Source: a virus. Taken from it: a stretch of DNA of 59,095 nt. This document shows positions 14,846 through 23,133 of this stretch, in pieces. Numbering within the stretch: position 1 is the stretch's first letter; the number at the start of each line of letters is the position of its first letter. The position numbers and the translations under genes are program-made. The notes under the pieces are model-generated. The model worked only from the letters and a program-made list of their open reading frames with translations, had not been told where the DNA came from and ran no database searches. Where the stretch lies: positions 1-59,095 of the IMG/VR virus record IMGVR_UViG_3300042892_002848, one strand, 5' to 3'.

Positions 14846-16221
14846 TACAGTTTCTCTCCGGCTTCAAATCCACGGAATCGAACATGTCGAGGAAATCTCA
14901 AACTGAATGATCCGTCTTGATTCTGAGTAACTGCATCAGCTTGGATTTCGCCAATGACGCCAAGTAACTGATCCCTGGCAGCCCAAAACTCATCACGATC
15001 ATTATCGCTATAGCCAGTACCAACATTGACCCGAATATTTCGTTCATTGTCAACTCCTTCGTAAATTATAGCACCCAGTCGGCCCTGATTGCGACCAGTT
15101 CCTTCTTCAAAACCCACAATGGTCAGGTCAACTGTGATTGTGGGTTTCCATTTCATCCAGTGGTCACTACGCTTGCATTCGTACGGGGCGTCAAGATTCT
15201 TGATCATGATGCCTTCATATCCTTGCTCCACACTGGCGCTGGCAAAACGCTGCATGACATCATGTCCTTCAGCAGTGTCCAAGTCCACATTCATACCTGG
15301 CATGATGCGCAAGCAATCAGTGGTGTCAAGAATGGATCTTGCACTTTCAATCCATTCTATACGCTTGTGCTGTTGTAAATTGCAGTGACCTTCTTTGAGT
15401 GCATCCAGCGGAACAATATCAAAAATGTGATAAACCATGCCAGTTGTGTTGGCATTGCTTTTGCGTTGTGCCTGTTTCATCAAGGCTTGAAAATTCTCAC
15501 CTACAATTTCACCATCCAACACAAAGTGGCCACCTGTTCCTCGGCCGTATTGGAAAGCTCGACGGTTGTCCAGGACAGCCTCAGCAATTTGTGGGAAGTT
15601 TTCAAACTCCTTGCCATTGCGGCTGTACAACACACAGCTACTGCCCGACACCACTGCAATAACACGCACACCATCCAGTTTGACTTCCAGGCGTTTGATG
15701 CCTTTCATTTTCTTGGGCTGATCAGTTGAGTCCTGTGCCAGCTGCACACCGAACACAGGGATTTTCCATTCTGTTTTGCCCAGCACCTTGTTCAGAGTCT
15801 TTTCTGAAATACCACATCTTAGGTCCTTGATCAGCACACGTCGACAAACTGTGTTCCATTCCACACTGTCAAACAGTTGGGACACTTCCTTGATACGGTC
15901 GCGAGCACGATGGCCAGTGATAGTACGAGTACGCAGATCTTCTAGCAGGGCCCAGAATGTGGACCAGGGGTTTGGAGCATGAGTGATGCCTGTAGTCTCA
16001 GACACTTGTTGCACACCAAACACATGGAAGGGATTGTAGGCCTGATAAGCGTTGAACAAAAAGCCCTGAGCACTGGCACTGCCCAATTTTGCAGCCATCA
16101 GGGCTTTTTCGATTACTTTTTCTTTGTGCAATCGGCTGTCGGAACTTTCAAGATCTTGGATCCAGTCGGCTGACATGGTTAGACCATCAAAGCGTGAGTT
16201 GGAAAAATTGATGTCATTCAT
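14845..16221 (-). CDS. 30: ATP-dependent DNA ligase (T4 gp30-like)
   Basis: 458 residues. Seals nicks in replication and repair. Nucleotidyltransferase motifs in order: I EVKLDG (Lys181 takes AMP), III SRNGKEF (200-206), IIIa VLDGEIV (234-240), IV YEGIMIKN (335-342), V WMKWKP (355-360), followed by an OB domain to the C-terminus. An N-terminal alpha-helical domain of about 150 residues is present, as in T4 ligase. Starts 13 bp after the 116-residue gene upstream and is followed by the overlapping membrane peptide gene. Confidence 0.95.
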   Translation of the reverse strand: MNDINFSNSRFDGLTMSADWIQDLESSDSRLHKEKVIEKALMAAKLGSASAQGFLFNAYQAYNPFHVFGVQQVSETTGITHAPNPWSTFWALLEDLRTRTITGHRARDRIKEVSQLFDSVEWNTVCRRVLIKDLRCGISEKTLNKVLGKTEWKIPVFGVQLAQDSTDQPKKMKGIKRLEVKLDGVRVIAVVSGSSCVLYSRNGKEFENFPQIAEAVLDNRRAFQYGRGTGGHFVLDGEIVGENFQALMKQAQRKSNANTTGMVYHIFDIVPLDALKEGHCNLQQHKRIEWIESARSILDTTDCLRIMPGMNVDLDTAEGHDVMQRFASASVEQGYEGIMIKNLDAPYECKRSDHWMKWKPTITVDLTIVGFEEGTGRNQGRLGAIIYEGVDNERNIRVNVGTGYSDNDRDEFWAARDQLLGVIGEIQADAVTQNQDGSFSLRFPRHVRFRGFEAGEKL

Positions 16222-16233
16222 ATATTTAATCTT

Positions 16234-16584
16234 TTACCACGAGCTATTATAAAACACTCGCAAGCCCAGAAACAATTCTGCTCGCGCAGCCTTGACAAAC
16301 GCTAGGTCACTTTCTTGATAGTGTTCATCAGCATCACGCCCAAAAAAGAAACCGCCAGTGCCCGGCAATTGCTTATGCGTCACTGCCTGCTCCAGTGCAT
16401 CAATGTCTGCCCAGGTCAGTTCTAGTTCAACGCCATTAAATGAGCCGTACTCAACATTTTTAGATTTGGCAAGTTGTTCCATCCAGCCATGCAGATTAGG
16501 ATGCTTGCGCCAGTAGGCCAGTTCACGAGCAGTGGCCTCTTGACCTGCTTTGGCGGCAACATAGGCGTACATGTCCAGTCCCAT
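16234..16584 (-). CDS. Small phage protein of the MGLDMY family
   Basis: 116 residues. The start MGLDMYAYVA, followed by an R-x-L-x-YWRKHPNLHGWME segment, is shared by a widespread family of small phage proteins of unknown role. Its ATG overlaps the stop of the upstream gene (TAATG). Some database entries for such proteins carry enzyme names that I would not trust; no kinase motif is visible here. Confidence 0.65.
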   Translation of the reverse strand: MGLDMYAYVAAKAGQEATARELAYWRKHPNLHGWMEQLAKSKNVEYGSFNGVELELTWADIDALEQAVTHKQLPGTGGFFFGRDADEHYQESDLAFVKAARAELFLGLRVFYNSSW

Positions 16585-16829
16585 TACATTACCTTTCTAA
16601 TTGCAGCCATTGCTTCAGGAAACTGTTTCATATTTTCAGTGTCGCGATCTAGTTCAGCCAAGGCGGCCTGTTCCAGCAATCCGAGTCCGTAACGCACATC
16701 ATCTTCGCCCACTGCCTTGGCCCATTCACAGATGTCCTTATGATTTTGCAGACTCATAAGAATTTGAAGGTCAATGCTTTGATAGCGGTCAAAGCCCAAG
16801 CAACTAAAATCAATTTTTTTGTCGTTCAA
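16584..16829 (-). CDS. Small protein with TTG start, unknown function
   Basis: 81 residues. The reading frame opens at a TTG (16,827-16,829) with AAGGAG 8 bp upstream; no in-frame ATG fits. Helical and acidic in the middle. It follows a 28-residue membrane peptide gene and overlaps the next start (TAATG). Confidence 0.5.
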   Translation of the reverse strand: MNDKKIDFSCLGFDRYQSIDLQILMSLQNHKDICEWAKAVGEDDVRYGLGLLEQAALAELDRDTENMKQFPEAMAAIRKVM

Positions 16830-16839
16830 AACAATCTCC

Positions 16840-16926
16840 TTAGCCTATCAAGGTCCAGTATAGTGTCAAGGGCACTGCATATACCACAGTGGCGTGAGCA
16901 AGGTCAATTAGCAATTGTCGCATCAT
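16840..16926 (-). CDS. 28-residue hydrophobic peptide
   Basis: Short frame starting MMRQLLIDLAHATVVYAVPL and ending before the AAGGAG of the next gene. AGGAGAATAAC precedes the ATG with good spacing. It fills the gap between the genes ending at 16,939 and starting at 16,829, and is hydrophobic enough for one membrane segment. Support is the ribosome site and the fit; function unknown. Confidence 0.45.
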   Translation of the reverse strand: MMRQLLIDLAHATVVYAVPLTLYWTLIG

Positions 16927-16938
16927 GTTATTCTCCTA

Positions 16939-17220
16939 TTAGGCTTTGGATGAAAGATATTCAAACAGGATCCACTTGGCACGATTCAGTATTTGACGCT
17001 GATCTTCCTGGATGTTGGCCAGCGTGTCTGAGTCATAGGGACCGTAAGCCATCATCTCTTGGCAATCGCTCAACAGGCCGGCCGCCATCATAGCAGGACC
17101 ACTAGAACGGAAAGTCATGCTGGACTCTACAGCTTCACGCATGCCTTTTTCGGTTACACCATACATGCCAACTTGGCGTTTTTCTTGCTCAGTAAGTGCT
17201 TGGTAAGTTGCTGTGGGCAT
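16939..17220 (-). CDS. Small early protein, unknown function
   Basis: 93 residues, soluble, with a basic/charged N-terminal third and helical remainder (LLSDCQEMMAYGPYDSDTLANIQEDQRQ). It lies directly behind an early-promoter cassette (17,251-17,279) with GGAG before the ATG, so expression soon after infection is expected. Small early proteins of T4-like phages often bind host proteins; no family is recognised. Confidence 0.6.
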   Translation of the reverse strand: MPTATYQALTEQEKRQVGMYGVTEKGMREAVESSMTFRSSGPAMMAAGLLSDCQEMMAYGPYDSDTLANIQEDQRQILNRAKWILFEYLSSKA

Positions 17221-17250
17221 CCGGGGCTCCTTGTTGCTGTTTAAGTGTTA

Positions 17251-17279
17251 ATTATAGCATTTCGGTGAATAAAGGTCAA
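17251..17279 (-). promoter_or_regulatory. Early-promoter cassette 1
   Basis: TTGACC (17,274-17,279), 17 bp, TATAAT (17,251-17,256), then the shared leader TAACACTTAAACAGCAACAA and GGAG. The -35 overlaps the end of the upstream gene. Serves the 93-residue gene. Confidence 0.85.
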
Positions 17280-17515
17280 CCAAGCACCACCACACGGCGT
17301 GTGCCTTCGTAGTCACCCTCATCTTCGTACATGTCATCTTCGTCTAGGAGTTTGTTCATACGGTGATACTCACTGTACTTGATCAAGGCCAGATCCACGC
17401 GGTCCACAGTGGGCGCAACCTGCGTCTGCCAGTGGTCACCATAGTTATAACTAAAGTGTACTTCGGCAGTAGGGTCCAATAATTGCAGGGAATTGATGAG
17501 TTCTTGTACTGTCAT
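17276..17515 (-). CDS. Small early protein, unknown function
   Basis: 79 residues, beginning MTVQELINSLQLLDPTAEVHF, a pattern seen in many small phage proteins (a helix then a D-P-x-A-x-V strand). Acidic C-terminal part. Two early promoters lie upstream in tandem. No function known. Confidence 0.6.
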   Translation of the reverse strand: MTVQELINSLQLLDPTAEVHFSYNYGDHWQTQVAPTVDRVDLALIKYSEYHRMNKLLDEDDMYEDEGDYEGTRRVVVLG

Positions 17516-17545
17516 GCAGTGTTCCTTGTTGCTGTTTAAGTGTTA

Positions 17546-17574
17546 ATTATAGCACAAGTGTTAATTTAGGTCAA
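17546..17574 (-). promoter_or_regulatory. Early-promoter cassette 2
   Basis: TTGACC (17,569-17,574), 17 bp, TATAAT (17,546-17,551), followed by the shared leader sequence and AAGGAA before the 79-residue gene. Confidence 0.85.
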
Positions 17575-17645
17575 ATTGCAAAAAATCAAGCTAGCCAAGT
17601 ACGGCTTAATTCAGCATACGTTGTCACATGGTTGTTGTATGTTTA

Positions 17646-17674
17646 ATTATACAACACCAGGCAATTTTGGTCAA
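17646..17674 (-). promoter_or_regulatory. Early promoter upstream of cassette 2
   Basis: TTGACC (17,669-17,674), 17 bp, TATAAT (17,646-17,651). Its leader differs from the shared cassette leader. The -35 overlaps the end of the virion-like gene. The 70 bp to the next promoter hold no open frame, only a weak hairpin (AGCC/GGCT) followed by a T-run, which could stop part of the transcripts. Confidence 0.8.
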
Positions 17675-18477
17675 CTGGCCGATTCGGCTTCGGCCACTGT
17701 GTAACTGCTGCCCAGCAATGGTGCCACAGGTGGTGGAGTTTCTGGTTGGTCAGGCACAATGTCATAGCCGTTGATGCCTGTTTCGGCCAGTTGCACTTGA
17801 TTGCGGCCTTCTCGCATGGCTCCAATGATGGCCTGGCCAGTGGTACTATTGATGTCCACAATGTCTTCAAAAAACTGGGCAGCCTGTCCCACTGCAACGT
17901 CTGTACCCAGACTAGTAAAATTGGTTATCAGGGCCATCACACTGGTCTGATCACCTGCTGTGAGATCACTCAAATTGATAGCAGCTTTGCCTTGATTGAC
18001 CACTTCCGAAGTGGCCTGTTCAGCCATGCTGGTGAATGCACTGTTCAGAGTTGCAGTATCGCTTCCCATGGCTGCGGCTGCAGTAACAATAGCTGACTCT
18101 GCTAATGGAATCAGTATGGCCATGGCTGCTTCGGCATCGGCATATGCTCCGGTACCCGGGCCTGACGGGATAACCACTGGGCCCAACACAGGATCGCCAA
18201 ATGTGCCGTTGACTGTGCCCAGCATGTTGGCATACACTGCGTTTAAAGCAGCAAGTGTTCCGTCTGCAACTCTTGCAGCCAAGATAGCGTTGGCCTGAGG
18301 CAGTACATCCACAGCAGGAATTCCAGCTGCTGTGCCAAAAAAGTCAGTGATCAGGTATGTGCCATCAGGTCCTGAGCCGCCGGCAAATGTGTTGGCGTAG
18401 AAGTTTTTTACTGCATCAGTAATAGGTTGAGTTTGAGCCTCAACCAGGGGCAAATTTTTTAGAGTTTCTATGGTCAT
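17671..18477 (-). CDS. Virion-like structural protein, probably baseplate or tail tip
   Basis: 268 residues, Ala/Gly/Thr-rich, low charge, typical of a structural phage protein; no enzyme motif. It overlaps the 374-residue gene (ATGA) and is last in the PAAR cluster. Position next to the PAAR spike tip suggests a baseplate or tail-tip part, but this is inference from context. Confidence 0.6.
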   Translation of the reverse strand: MTIETLKNLPLVEAQTQPITDAVKNFYANTFAGGSGPDGTYLITDFFGTAAGIPAVDVLPQANAILAARVADGTLAALNAVYANMLGTVNGTFGDPVLGPVVIPSGPGTGAYADAEAAMAILIPLAESAIVTAAAAMGSDTATLNSAFTSMAEQATSEVVNQGKAAINLSDLTAGDQTSVMALITNFTSLGTDVAVGQAAQFFEDIVDINSTTGQAIIGAMREGRNQVQLAETGINGYDIVPDQPETPPPVAPLLGSSYTVAEAESAS

Positions 18478-19598
18478 ACCAGTATGGCTGCCAACTGTGG
18501 CAATGTTAGATTTTGAATACCGCTGACCTGCTGCAGTTGATACTGCAAGGCCTTGTTGGCCACTGCCTGGGACGGAGGTATAATTTTGCCCAGTTCGTCA
18601 CAGCCTGTGGCTGTGGTTGCATTTAGTGTGTTGGATATTCCTGAATTTACTGCTCCGTCGGGTGCGTAAATCAACTGGTCTTCAAACTTCAAGGTGGGGT
18701 AACTTGTGGGCAATATTTTGGCCGGATCCAACAGATCTGTCATAACAGTAATTCCGGGAGTGGTCACATCCAAGATGGCCAATACATCAGCCAAGCAGTC
18801 TCCTGCTACCATGTTCATACCCTGGTATGCTCGTTGTTGTAGACGATCAAATTGATTGGTAGTCAATCCATTGGGATTAAACAAACTTTGTCTATTGTTG
18901 CTGATTAGGCCTGTGATTTCTACGGAGTCAAGTCCAGACATTTCCAGGGCAGCTTGCACACACGGTAGTGTGTTGTTGCCCATATTGCCTACCTTGCTTA
19001 ATTGTTGCAATAGTGCAGCAGGTTCACCTAGATTTTGAATATTAGAAAGCACCAACAAGTTGCCTAGCTTTTCAAGATCTGCTCCCAGTGCAGGCAACGC
19101 CAGCGACACCCTGGTGAGATCGCCGGTGATCATGTCGTCAAGGTTGGTAAATGTCGGGCCAAGATATTCGTTAGCATTGGCCGCACTGGTAATGAACAAA
19201 TTAACTTGCCCCACATATCCTTGTGCTGCTGAAAACGCCTGTGCAAATTTTCCCACATCGCCTGAGCCTAGTTGTGTGTTGCCCACAGTTTCTAGAAATC
19301 CCAGAAACCCCAGGCTGTTGCCCACAGGAAATGGTGCAGTGTTAGCTGACGCAGCAGGGATACTGTCACCCAATGCGGGACATACTGAATTTCCTAGAGT
19401 TTGCAAACTCAGAATAGTAGCATTGGCCAGGCCAGCAGTACTAGCCAGGCTCAAAGTGGCCAACAGATTGGCAATAGGTGCAATAGCTTCATATTGTTGC
19501 ACTGCTCCTGAAAACACACTGTTGAGTGCTATTCCAGTGTTTTGTAACAGGCCTGCACCGCTTGTGAGTTGCAATGGTGTTAATAAGCCCTGGGTCAT
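18474..19598 (-). CDS. Virion-like structural protein next to PAAR spike
   Basis: 374 residues, rich in Leu/Asn/Ala/Gly with few charges. The C-terminal part, with GCDELGKIIPP and SQAVANKALQYQLQQVSGI, is a pattern I associate with virion proteins of T4-like marine phages. Its start overlaps the PAAR gene stop (TAATG). Likely a tail or baseplate component; exact role not visible. Confidence 0.65.
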   Translation of the reverse strand: MTQGLLTPLQLTSGAGLLQNTGIALNSVFSGAVQQYEAIAPIANLLATLSLASTAGLANATILSLQTLGNSVCPALGDSIPAASANTAPFPVGNSLGFLGFLETVGNTQLGSGDVGKFAQAFSAAQGYVGQVNLFITSAANANEYLGPTFTNLDDMITGDLTRVSLALPALGADLEKLGNLLVLSNIQNLGEPAALLQQLSKVGNMGNNTLPCVQAALEMSGLDSVEITGLISNNRQSLFNPNGLTTNQFDRLQQRAYQGMNMVAGDCLADVLAILDVTTPGITVMTDLLDPAKILPTSYPTLKFEDQLIYAPDGAVNSGISNTLNATTATGCDELGKIIPPSQAVANKALQYQLQQVSGIQNLTLPQLAAILV

Positions 19599-19885
19599 TA
19601 TGCTACCCTAACGTTGGGGCTGCCGCCTGATCGAGCGTGACCACAAGTGTCTACGTCAGCTGAAGTTCTTATGATGGGTTTGCCGCCGGCTTTTACAGTT
19701 GCTGAACCACCATTGGTAGTTGCTGAACAGTGTTTGGCACATCCTTTTTGACCACAACATGGATGAGGTGTTACAGAAATACCAGGCACAACCACAGGCC
19801 GACCATTGACTCGCACAGAAGCCACGCCACTTGCGGCTACTCCTCCTGCTGAGTTTGCATCTCCCTGTCGTTGTACTGCTGGCAT
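19598..19885 (-). CDS. PAAR-domain spike-tip protein
   Basis: 95 residues. PAAR proteins cap the membrane-piercing spike (gp5.4 in T4, VgrG tips in type VI secretion) with a metal-bound cone. Visible here: the N-terminal MPAVQRQGD start, the repeated strand patterns SVRVNGRPVV and TVKAGGKPIIRT, and His/Cys residues (TPHPCCG, KHCSA, DTCGH) suited to bind the tip metal. Nearly all Gly, Val, Ser and Ala between. The overlap with the large structural gene downstream places it in the tail module. Confidence 0.9.
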   Translation of the reverse strand: MPAVQRQGDANSAGGVAASGVASVRVNGRPVVVPGISVTPHPCCGQKGCAKHCSATTNGGSATVKAGGKPIIRTSADVDTCGHARSGGSPNVRVA

Positions 19886-19886
19886 G

Positions 19887-20192
19887 TTATCCTAGTATCA
19901 ATTTCTTTTCTGGCACCTTGATGCCAGTGGTTGCTTCGATATACTTCATTTTGACTTCTTGGTCAGTGAGTGCATAGATTGCAACATTATTAATATTTAT
20001 TGTGACCGAAGCCTTGCGTTCTGCGGTAAACACACTGGGCACAAGACCCAGCCCTTGTGGTCCTGGTGCTACGCTAACTGGCTCACTTACTGTGATAAAA
20101 TTGTATTCAATCAGTTCTACTCTTGCAATCAGTTCTTCTCCCGAATTGAGTTTAAATGTGCAAACCTGTCCCAGTGTTTTTTCAATATTCAT
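19887..20192 (-). CDS. Sm-like (LSm/Hfq-type) fold protein
   Basis: 101 residues. The LNSGEELIARVELIEYNFITVSEPVSV stretch matches the strongly bent five-strand Sm pattern (x-G-x-E-x-x-A-x-V...), followed by LVPSVFTAE and a C-terminal GIKVPEKKLILG that I associate with T4-like marine phages. Sm proteins form rings that bind RNA, but phage members are not characterised, so RNA binding is inference. The start overlaps the glutaredoxin stop (TAATG). Confidence 0.6.
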   Translation of the reverse strand: MNIEKTLGQVCTFKLNSGEELIARVELIEYNFITVSEPVSVAPGPQGLGLVPSVFTAERKASVTININNVAIYALTDQEVKMKYIEATTGIKVPEKKLILG

Positions 20193-20413
20193 TATGCTAG
20201 TTTCTTTCTGAGTTCTGTAAATCCACCCACTAGTTCTTGATCCAAGAATATCTGTGGTAGTGTTCGAGCTGTTGGTACTGCTTCTAGTAGTTGTTCACGT
20301 GTCCAATCCCGGCTCACGTTGCGTTCTTCATATTCAATTCCTTGAGATTCCAGTAGTGCCTTTGCTTGAGTGCAGAAAGAACAGAAATCTTTTGACCATA
20401 CTATTGCTTTCAT
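20192..20413 (-). CDS. Glutaredoxin
   Basis: 73-residue thioredoxin-fold protein with the redox motif CSFC at residues 12-15 and the cis-proline strand TLPQIF, followed by VGGFTELRKKL. It would reduce the disulfide formed in ribonucleotide reductase at each turnover, using glutathione. Same transcript as nrdA and nrdB, which supports that role. T4 has an equivalent (NrdC). Confidence 0.93.
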   Translation of the reverse strand: MKAIVWSKDFCSFCTQAKALLESQGIEYEERNVSRDWTREQLLEAVPTARTLPQIFLDQELVGGFTELRKKLA

Positions 20414-20422
20414 GTGTTTTCC

Positions 20423-20869
20423 TTATAGTTGTGATGTGTTGTACGTTTTGGCAAAGATGTCTGATTTGACAACACCGTAATCACCAGGGCCGTGCTTGAC
20501 AATATAATCATTGCCCTTGGTATAGTTTAAATCTCCCCAGCTGGCTCGGACAACACCATCATGGTCAGCCAGTCGAGCAATCTTCATGATCTTTTTGGGT
20601 ATTGCTGTGCCATCACCATTGTCGTCGTAGTATGCAGCAAACTTGATGGGACTTACAGGATACTTTTCTCCCTTGGGACCAGTAATAATCTTGTGTCCAA
20701 CAGTGTACTTGACTGGACCTTCAAGAGTGTCTACCGTACCATTGTCTGTGGCAGTTTCGTAGCTGATGGCAGTAGGGTGTTTGTAGGTTTGAAAACCGCC
20801 GGTATCAAACCAAGTATCATCTACTCGTGGTGCAGTTGCTGCAATAGATTGTTTAATATCATCATTCAT
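20423..20869 (-). CDS. PGDYG-family protein
   Basis: 148 residues. The C-terminal KHGPGDYGVVKSDIFAKTY is the signature of the PGDYG family (found in bacteria and phages), whose function is unknown; a related GPKGEKYPVSPIKF segment lies mid-protein. Positioned between nrdB and glutaredoxin, so it could act in nucleotide metabolism, but only the location suggests so. Confidence 0.7.
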   Translation of the reverse strand: MNDDIKQSIAATAPRVDDTWFDTGGFQTYKHPTAISYETATDNGTVDTLEGPVKYTVGHKIITGPKGEKYPVSPIKFAAYYDDNGDGTAIPKKIMKIARLADHDGVVRASWGDLNYTKGNDYIVKHGPGDYGVVKSDIFAKTYNTSQL

Positions 20870-20871
20870 TT

Positions 20872-21972
20872 TTATAGTTCCGGTAGTGCATCGTAGTCTA
20901 GTTGATCACTCATGACTCCGATAACATAGTTAGTGCTTTCAGACTCTTGCAGTGCAGTTTGTTTGTTGCTGGTGTTGACGTGCTTGTTGAACCAAGGAAT
21001 AGGTGTGCTACGGGGTGCAGGTTCCAGATACTTGATACCAATTTCCTTGAGTGCAGCCACGGCTGTGTAGTCCACAAAGTCTTTGAGAATGTTGGCATTG
21101 AGTCCAATCACAGGTCCCTTGTTGAACAGGTAGTCTGCCCAGCCCTTTTCTTCACGTATCACATCCAGGTACAGTGCATACACTTCGGCTTCGCACTCGA
21201 CCTTGGCAGCAGCAAAGCGTGGATCTTCTTTGACCACCTGATTGATAATGTAACCAGTCCATTCTTTGTGCAGAATCTCGTCTTGAAGAATCAAGCTGAT
21301 GATGTTACCATTGCCCATGAAGATCTTGTTCTCCACCATGGCCAGGCTTGTGGCAAAGCTGACCATAAAGCGGAAGGCTTCCAGTGCATAGCTGGCATGC
21401 AAGGCCATGTAGATTGCTCTCACATGTTCTGTTTCTTCCACAGACTGTCCCAGTTCTTTGGCACAGTTGATTCTGTGCAGGTCATCATAGTACCGGCCCA
21501 CACTTGATGCCATGTCAATGATCTGTTGTGTGTCGTGAATGGTGTTGAACACATCCTTGGGCACGTTGTAGATGTTGCGAATGATGTGGCTGTAACTCTT
21601 TGAGTGAATGTTGGTTTCAAAGAATGTCCAGTTGTAGATCAAGGCTTCTAGTTCTGGCAATGATACTACAGGCATAAAGATCTGACTGGGTCCACGACCT
21701 TGCAGGCTGTCTAGCGCTGTTTGGCGCAACAGGTTACTGGTAAAGATATGTTTCACTGTTTCGCTGGCATCCTTGAAGTCATTTGAATCTTTGGTCAAGC
21801 TGACTTCTTCGGGTTGCCAAAAGAATCCACGTGCTGTGGCTTCGTAGTCTGCAATCTTTTTGTATTTGACTTCTTCAAAGCGTTGGATTGTGACAGGACC
21901 CGCTGGATCCAGAAACATCTTGCGATTAAGGTAGTCTGTCTTTGTTGTTAAATTGTATTGTTGTTTTGACAT
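20872..21972 (-). CDS. nrdB: Ribonucleotide reductase class I, beta subunit NrdB
   Basis: 366 residues from the ATG at 21972 (AGGAAA upstream), not the ATG at 21993. It houses the di-iron/tyrosyl-radical cofactor. Ligands align with E. coli NrdB: Asp88 (LDSLQGR), Glu119, His123, radical Tyr127 (HSKSY), Glu182 (ETEH), Glu198 (ALEAFRF), Glu232 and His235 (DEILH). An extra residue (Asn121) lies between Glu119 and His123, giving E-x-x-x-H where E. coli has E-x-x-H. Located in the nrdA-nrdB-glutaredoxin operon with an alarmone hydrolase and aldolase between the subunits. Confidence 0.95.
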   Translation of the reverse strand: MSKQQYNLTTKTDYLNRKMFLDPAGPVTIQRFEEVKYKKIADYEATARGFFWQPEEVSLTKDSNDFKDASETVKHIFTSNLLRQTALDSLQGRGPSQIFMPVVSLPELEALIYNWTFFETNIHSKSYSHIIRNIYNVPKDVFNTIHDTQQIIDMASSVGRYYDDLHRINCAKELGQSVEETEHVRAIYMALHASYALEAFRFMVSFATSLAMVENKIFMGNGNIISLILQDEILHKEWTGYIINQVVKEDPRFAAAKVECEAEVYALYLDVIREEKGWADYLFNKGPVIGLNANILKDFVDYTAVAALKEIGIKYLEPAPRSTPIPWFNKHVNTSNKQTALQESESTNYVIGVMSDQLDYDALPEL

Positions 21973-21973
21973 T

Positions 21974-22597
21974 TTAATATTTTCCTGAAGCAAGCACTAT
22001 CTTGCAAATGTGTTCTAGTCTTTCTATGTGCTCGTAAGCACGCCACGGTGTTGTGTCAATGGCCACAACACCGTGTCCTTTGATGCCCACAATGTCGTAG
22101 GCAATATTTCCTTCATTGTCTAATTGTAACATAGTGTGGCACTGGTCTGCAAGCTCTTGGCTAATGGGAGCCACATCACCCACATTGGGTGCCACTCGAG
22201 TGTAGCGATTCAATTCTGGAAATGCCGCACTCACTGTACTCAAATCAATACCAGCATGCATGGCCGCTATACAGTAGGTGGGATGTAAGTGAACTACTAC
22301 TCGCACTTCATCGCGGTGCTGACCCATTTTTCGTTGTAGTCCAAGGTGTAGGGGCAGTTCGCCCGACGGTTCGAGATTGGCACTGATATCAGTGTATGGC
22401 TGCTCTTCCCACAACATACTGCCAACAATACGAATCTTCTTGAACTGGTCCGGCTGTAGTGTTTGCTTACGCACACCACTAGGTGTGATATAAAAATGGT
22501 CACGGTCGTGGTGACGAATACTCACATTGCCATCACGACTGGTAATCCAATTGCGTTTATACGCATCCAACATCACATCACAAATGGTTTCTAACAT
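21974..22597 (-). CDS. Class II aldolase/adducin-family protein
   Basis: 207 residues. Zinc-dependent sugar-phosphate aldolase/epimerase fold. Motifs match L-fuculose-phosphate aldolase: GNVS (23-26), PSG (39-41), EPSGE with catalytic Glu80, the metal His pair in VVHLHPTYC (103, 105) and the third His in KGHGVVAI. The complete set of metal ligands suggests an active enzyme. Substrate unknown; relatives act on fuculose-, rhamnulose-, ribulose- and methylthioribulose phosphates. Its place between nrdA and nrdB suggests a link to pentose supply for nucleotides (inference). Confidence 0.85.
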   Translation of the reverse strand: MLETICDVMLDAYKRNWITSRDGNVSIRHHDRDHFYITPSGVRKQTLQPDQFKKIRIVGSMLWEEQPYTDISANLEPSGELPLHLGLQRKMGQHRDEVRVVVHLHPTYCIAAMHAGIDLSTVSAAFPELNRYTRVAPNVGDVAPISQELADQCHTMLQLDNEGNIAYDIVGIKGHGVVAIDTTPWRAYEHIERLEHICKIVLASGKY

Positions 22598-22612
22598 TAC
22601 GATTTCTTTTCC

Positions 22613-23122
22613 TTATTTGAATAAATCCACTAGCTCTAGGGCCAATGCATTGTTACCCAAGACTGGACTCAAATCCTTGTGTTCATCTCGGTACATTTTA
22701 AGTTTTTTTGGATTGTTTGCTAAACCACTTGGTAAACTGGCAGAAACATTGCTCAATCGGTCTGCACTCTTTACCAATTCACTTCCTGGAGTTTGAGCAA
22801 TCTTAGCAATGGCATTTGCCATTTTTTCTTTTCGGTTCTCTCCGCGGCCTGTTACTGCCCAAACTATATTGGCAACATTATCACCAAATTGTTGTTTGAT
22901 TTGTTCCAATGTGACATCTGTATCTTCCACTATATCATGCAACCAAGCAGCAGCAATTATTTCTGGGTCTTGTGTAATTGTTTTAACACGGGCAACAACA
23001 TCCGCCAAATGGGTGGCATAAGGGTGTACACCGTATTTTTGGTTCTTGTGTGCATCAACAGCAAGAGTTTTTGCCTTCAACTCTATGTCATCTGCACTTT
23101 CTAACAGTTCATTTATTTTCAT
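22613..23122 (-). CDS. Small alarmone hydrolase-like HD protein (SpoT/MESH1 type)
   Basis: 169 residues. HD-fold (p)ppGpp 3'-pyrophosphohydrolase pattern, close in layout to animal MESH1: HPYATH (metal His38), WLHDIVEDT (His62-Asp63, then Glu66-Asp67), then PGSELVKSADRLSN with Asp121 and Asn125. No synthetase domain, so it is a stand-alone hydrolase. It should lower the stringent alarmone, lifting the block on nucleotide synthesis and growth. Encoded between nrdA and the aldolase/nrdB. Its N-terminus MKINELLESADD resembles those of several virion-region proteins. MESH1 can also act on NADPH, so other substrates are possible. Confidence 0.82.
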   Translation of the reverse strand: MKINELLESADDIELKAKTLAVDAHKNQKYGVHPYATHLADVVARVKTITQDPEIIAAAWLHDIVEDTDVTLEQIKQQFGDNVANIVWAVTGRGENRKEKMANAIAKIAQTPGSELVKSADRLSNVSASLPSGLANNPKKLKMYRDEHKDLSPVLGNNALALELVDLFK

Positions 23123-23133
23123 ACCATGTCATG

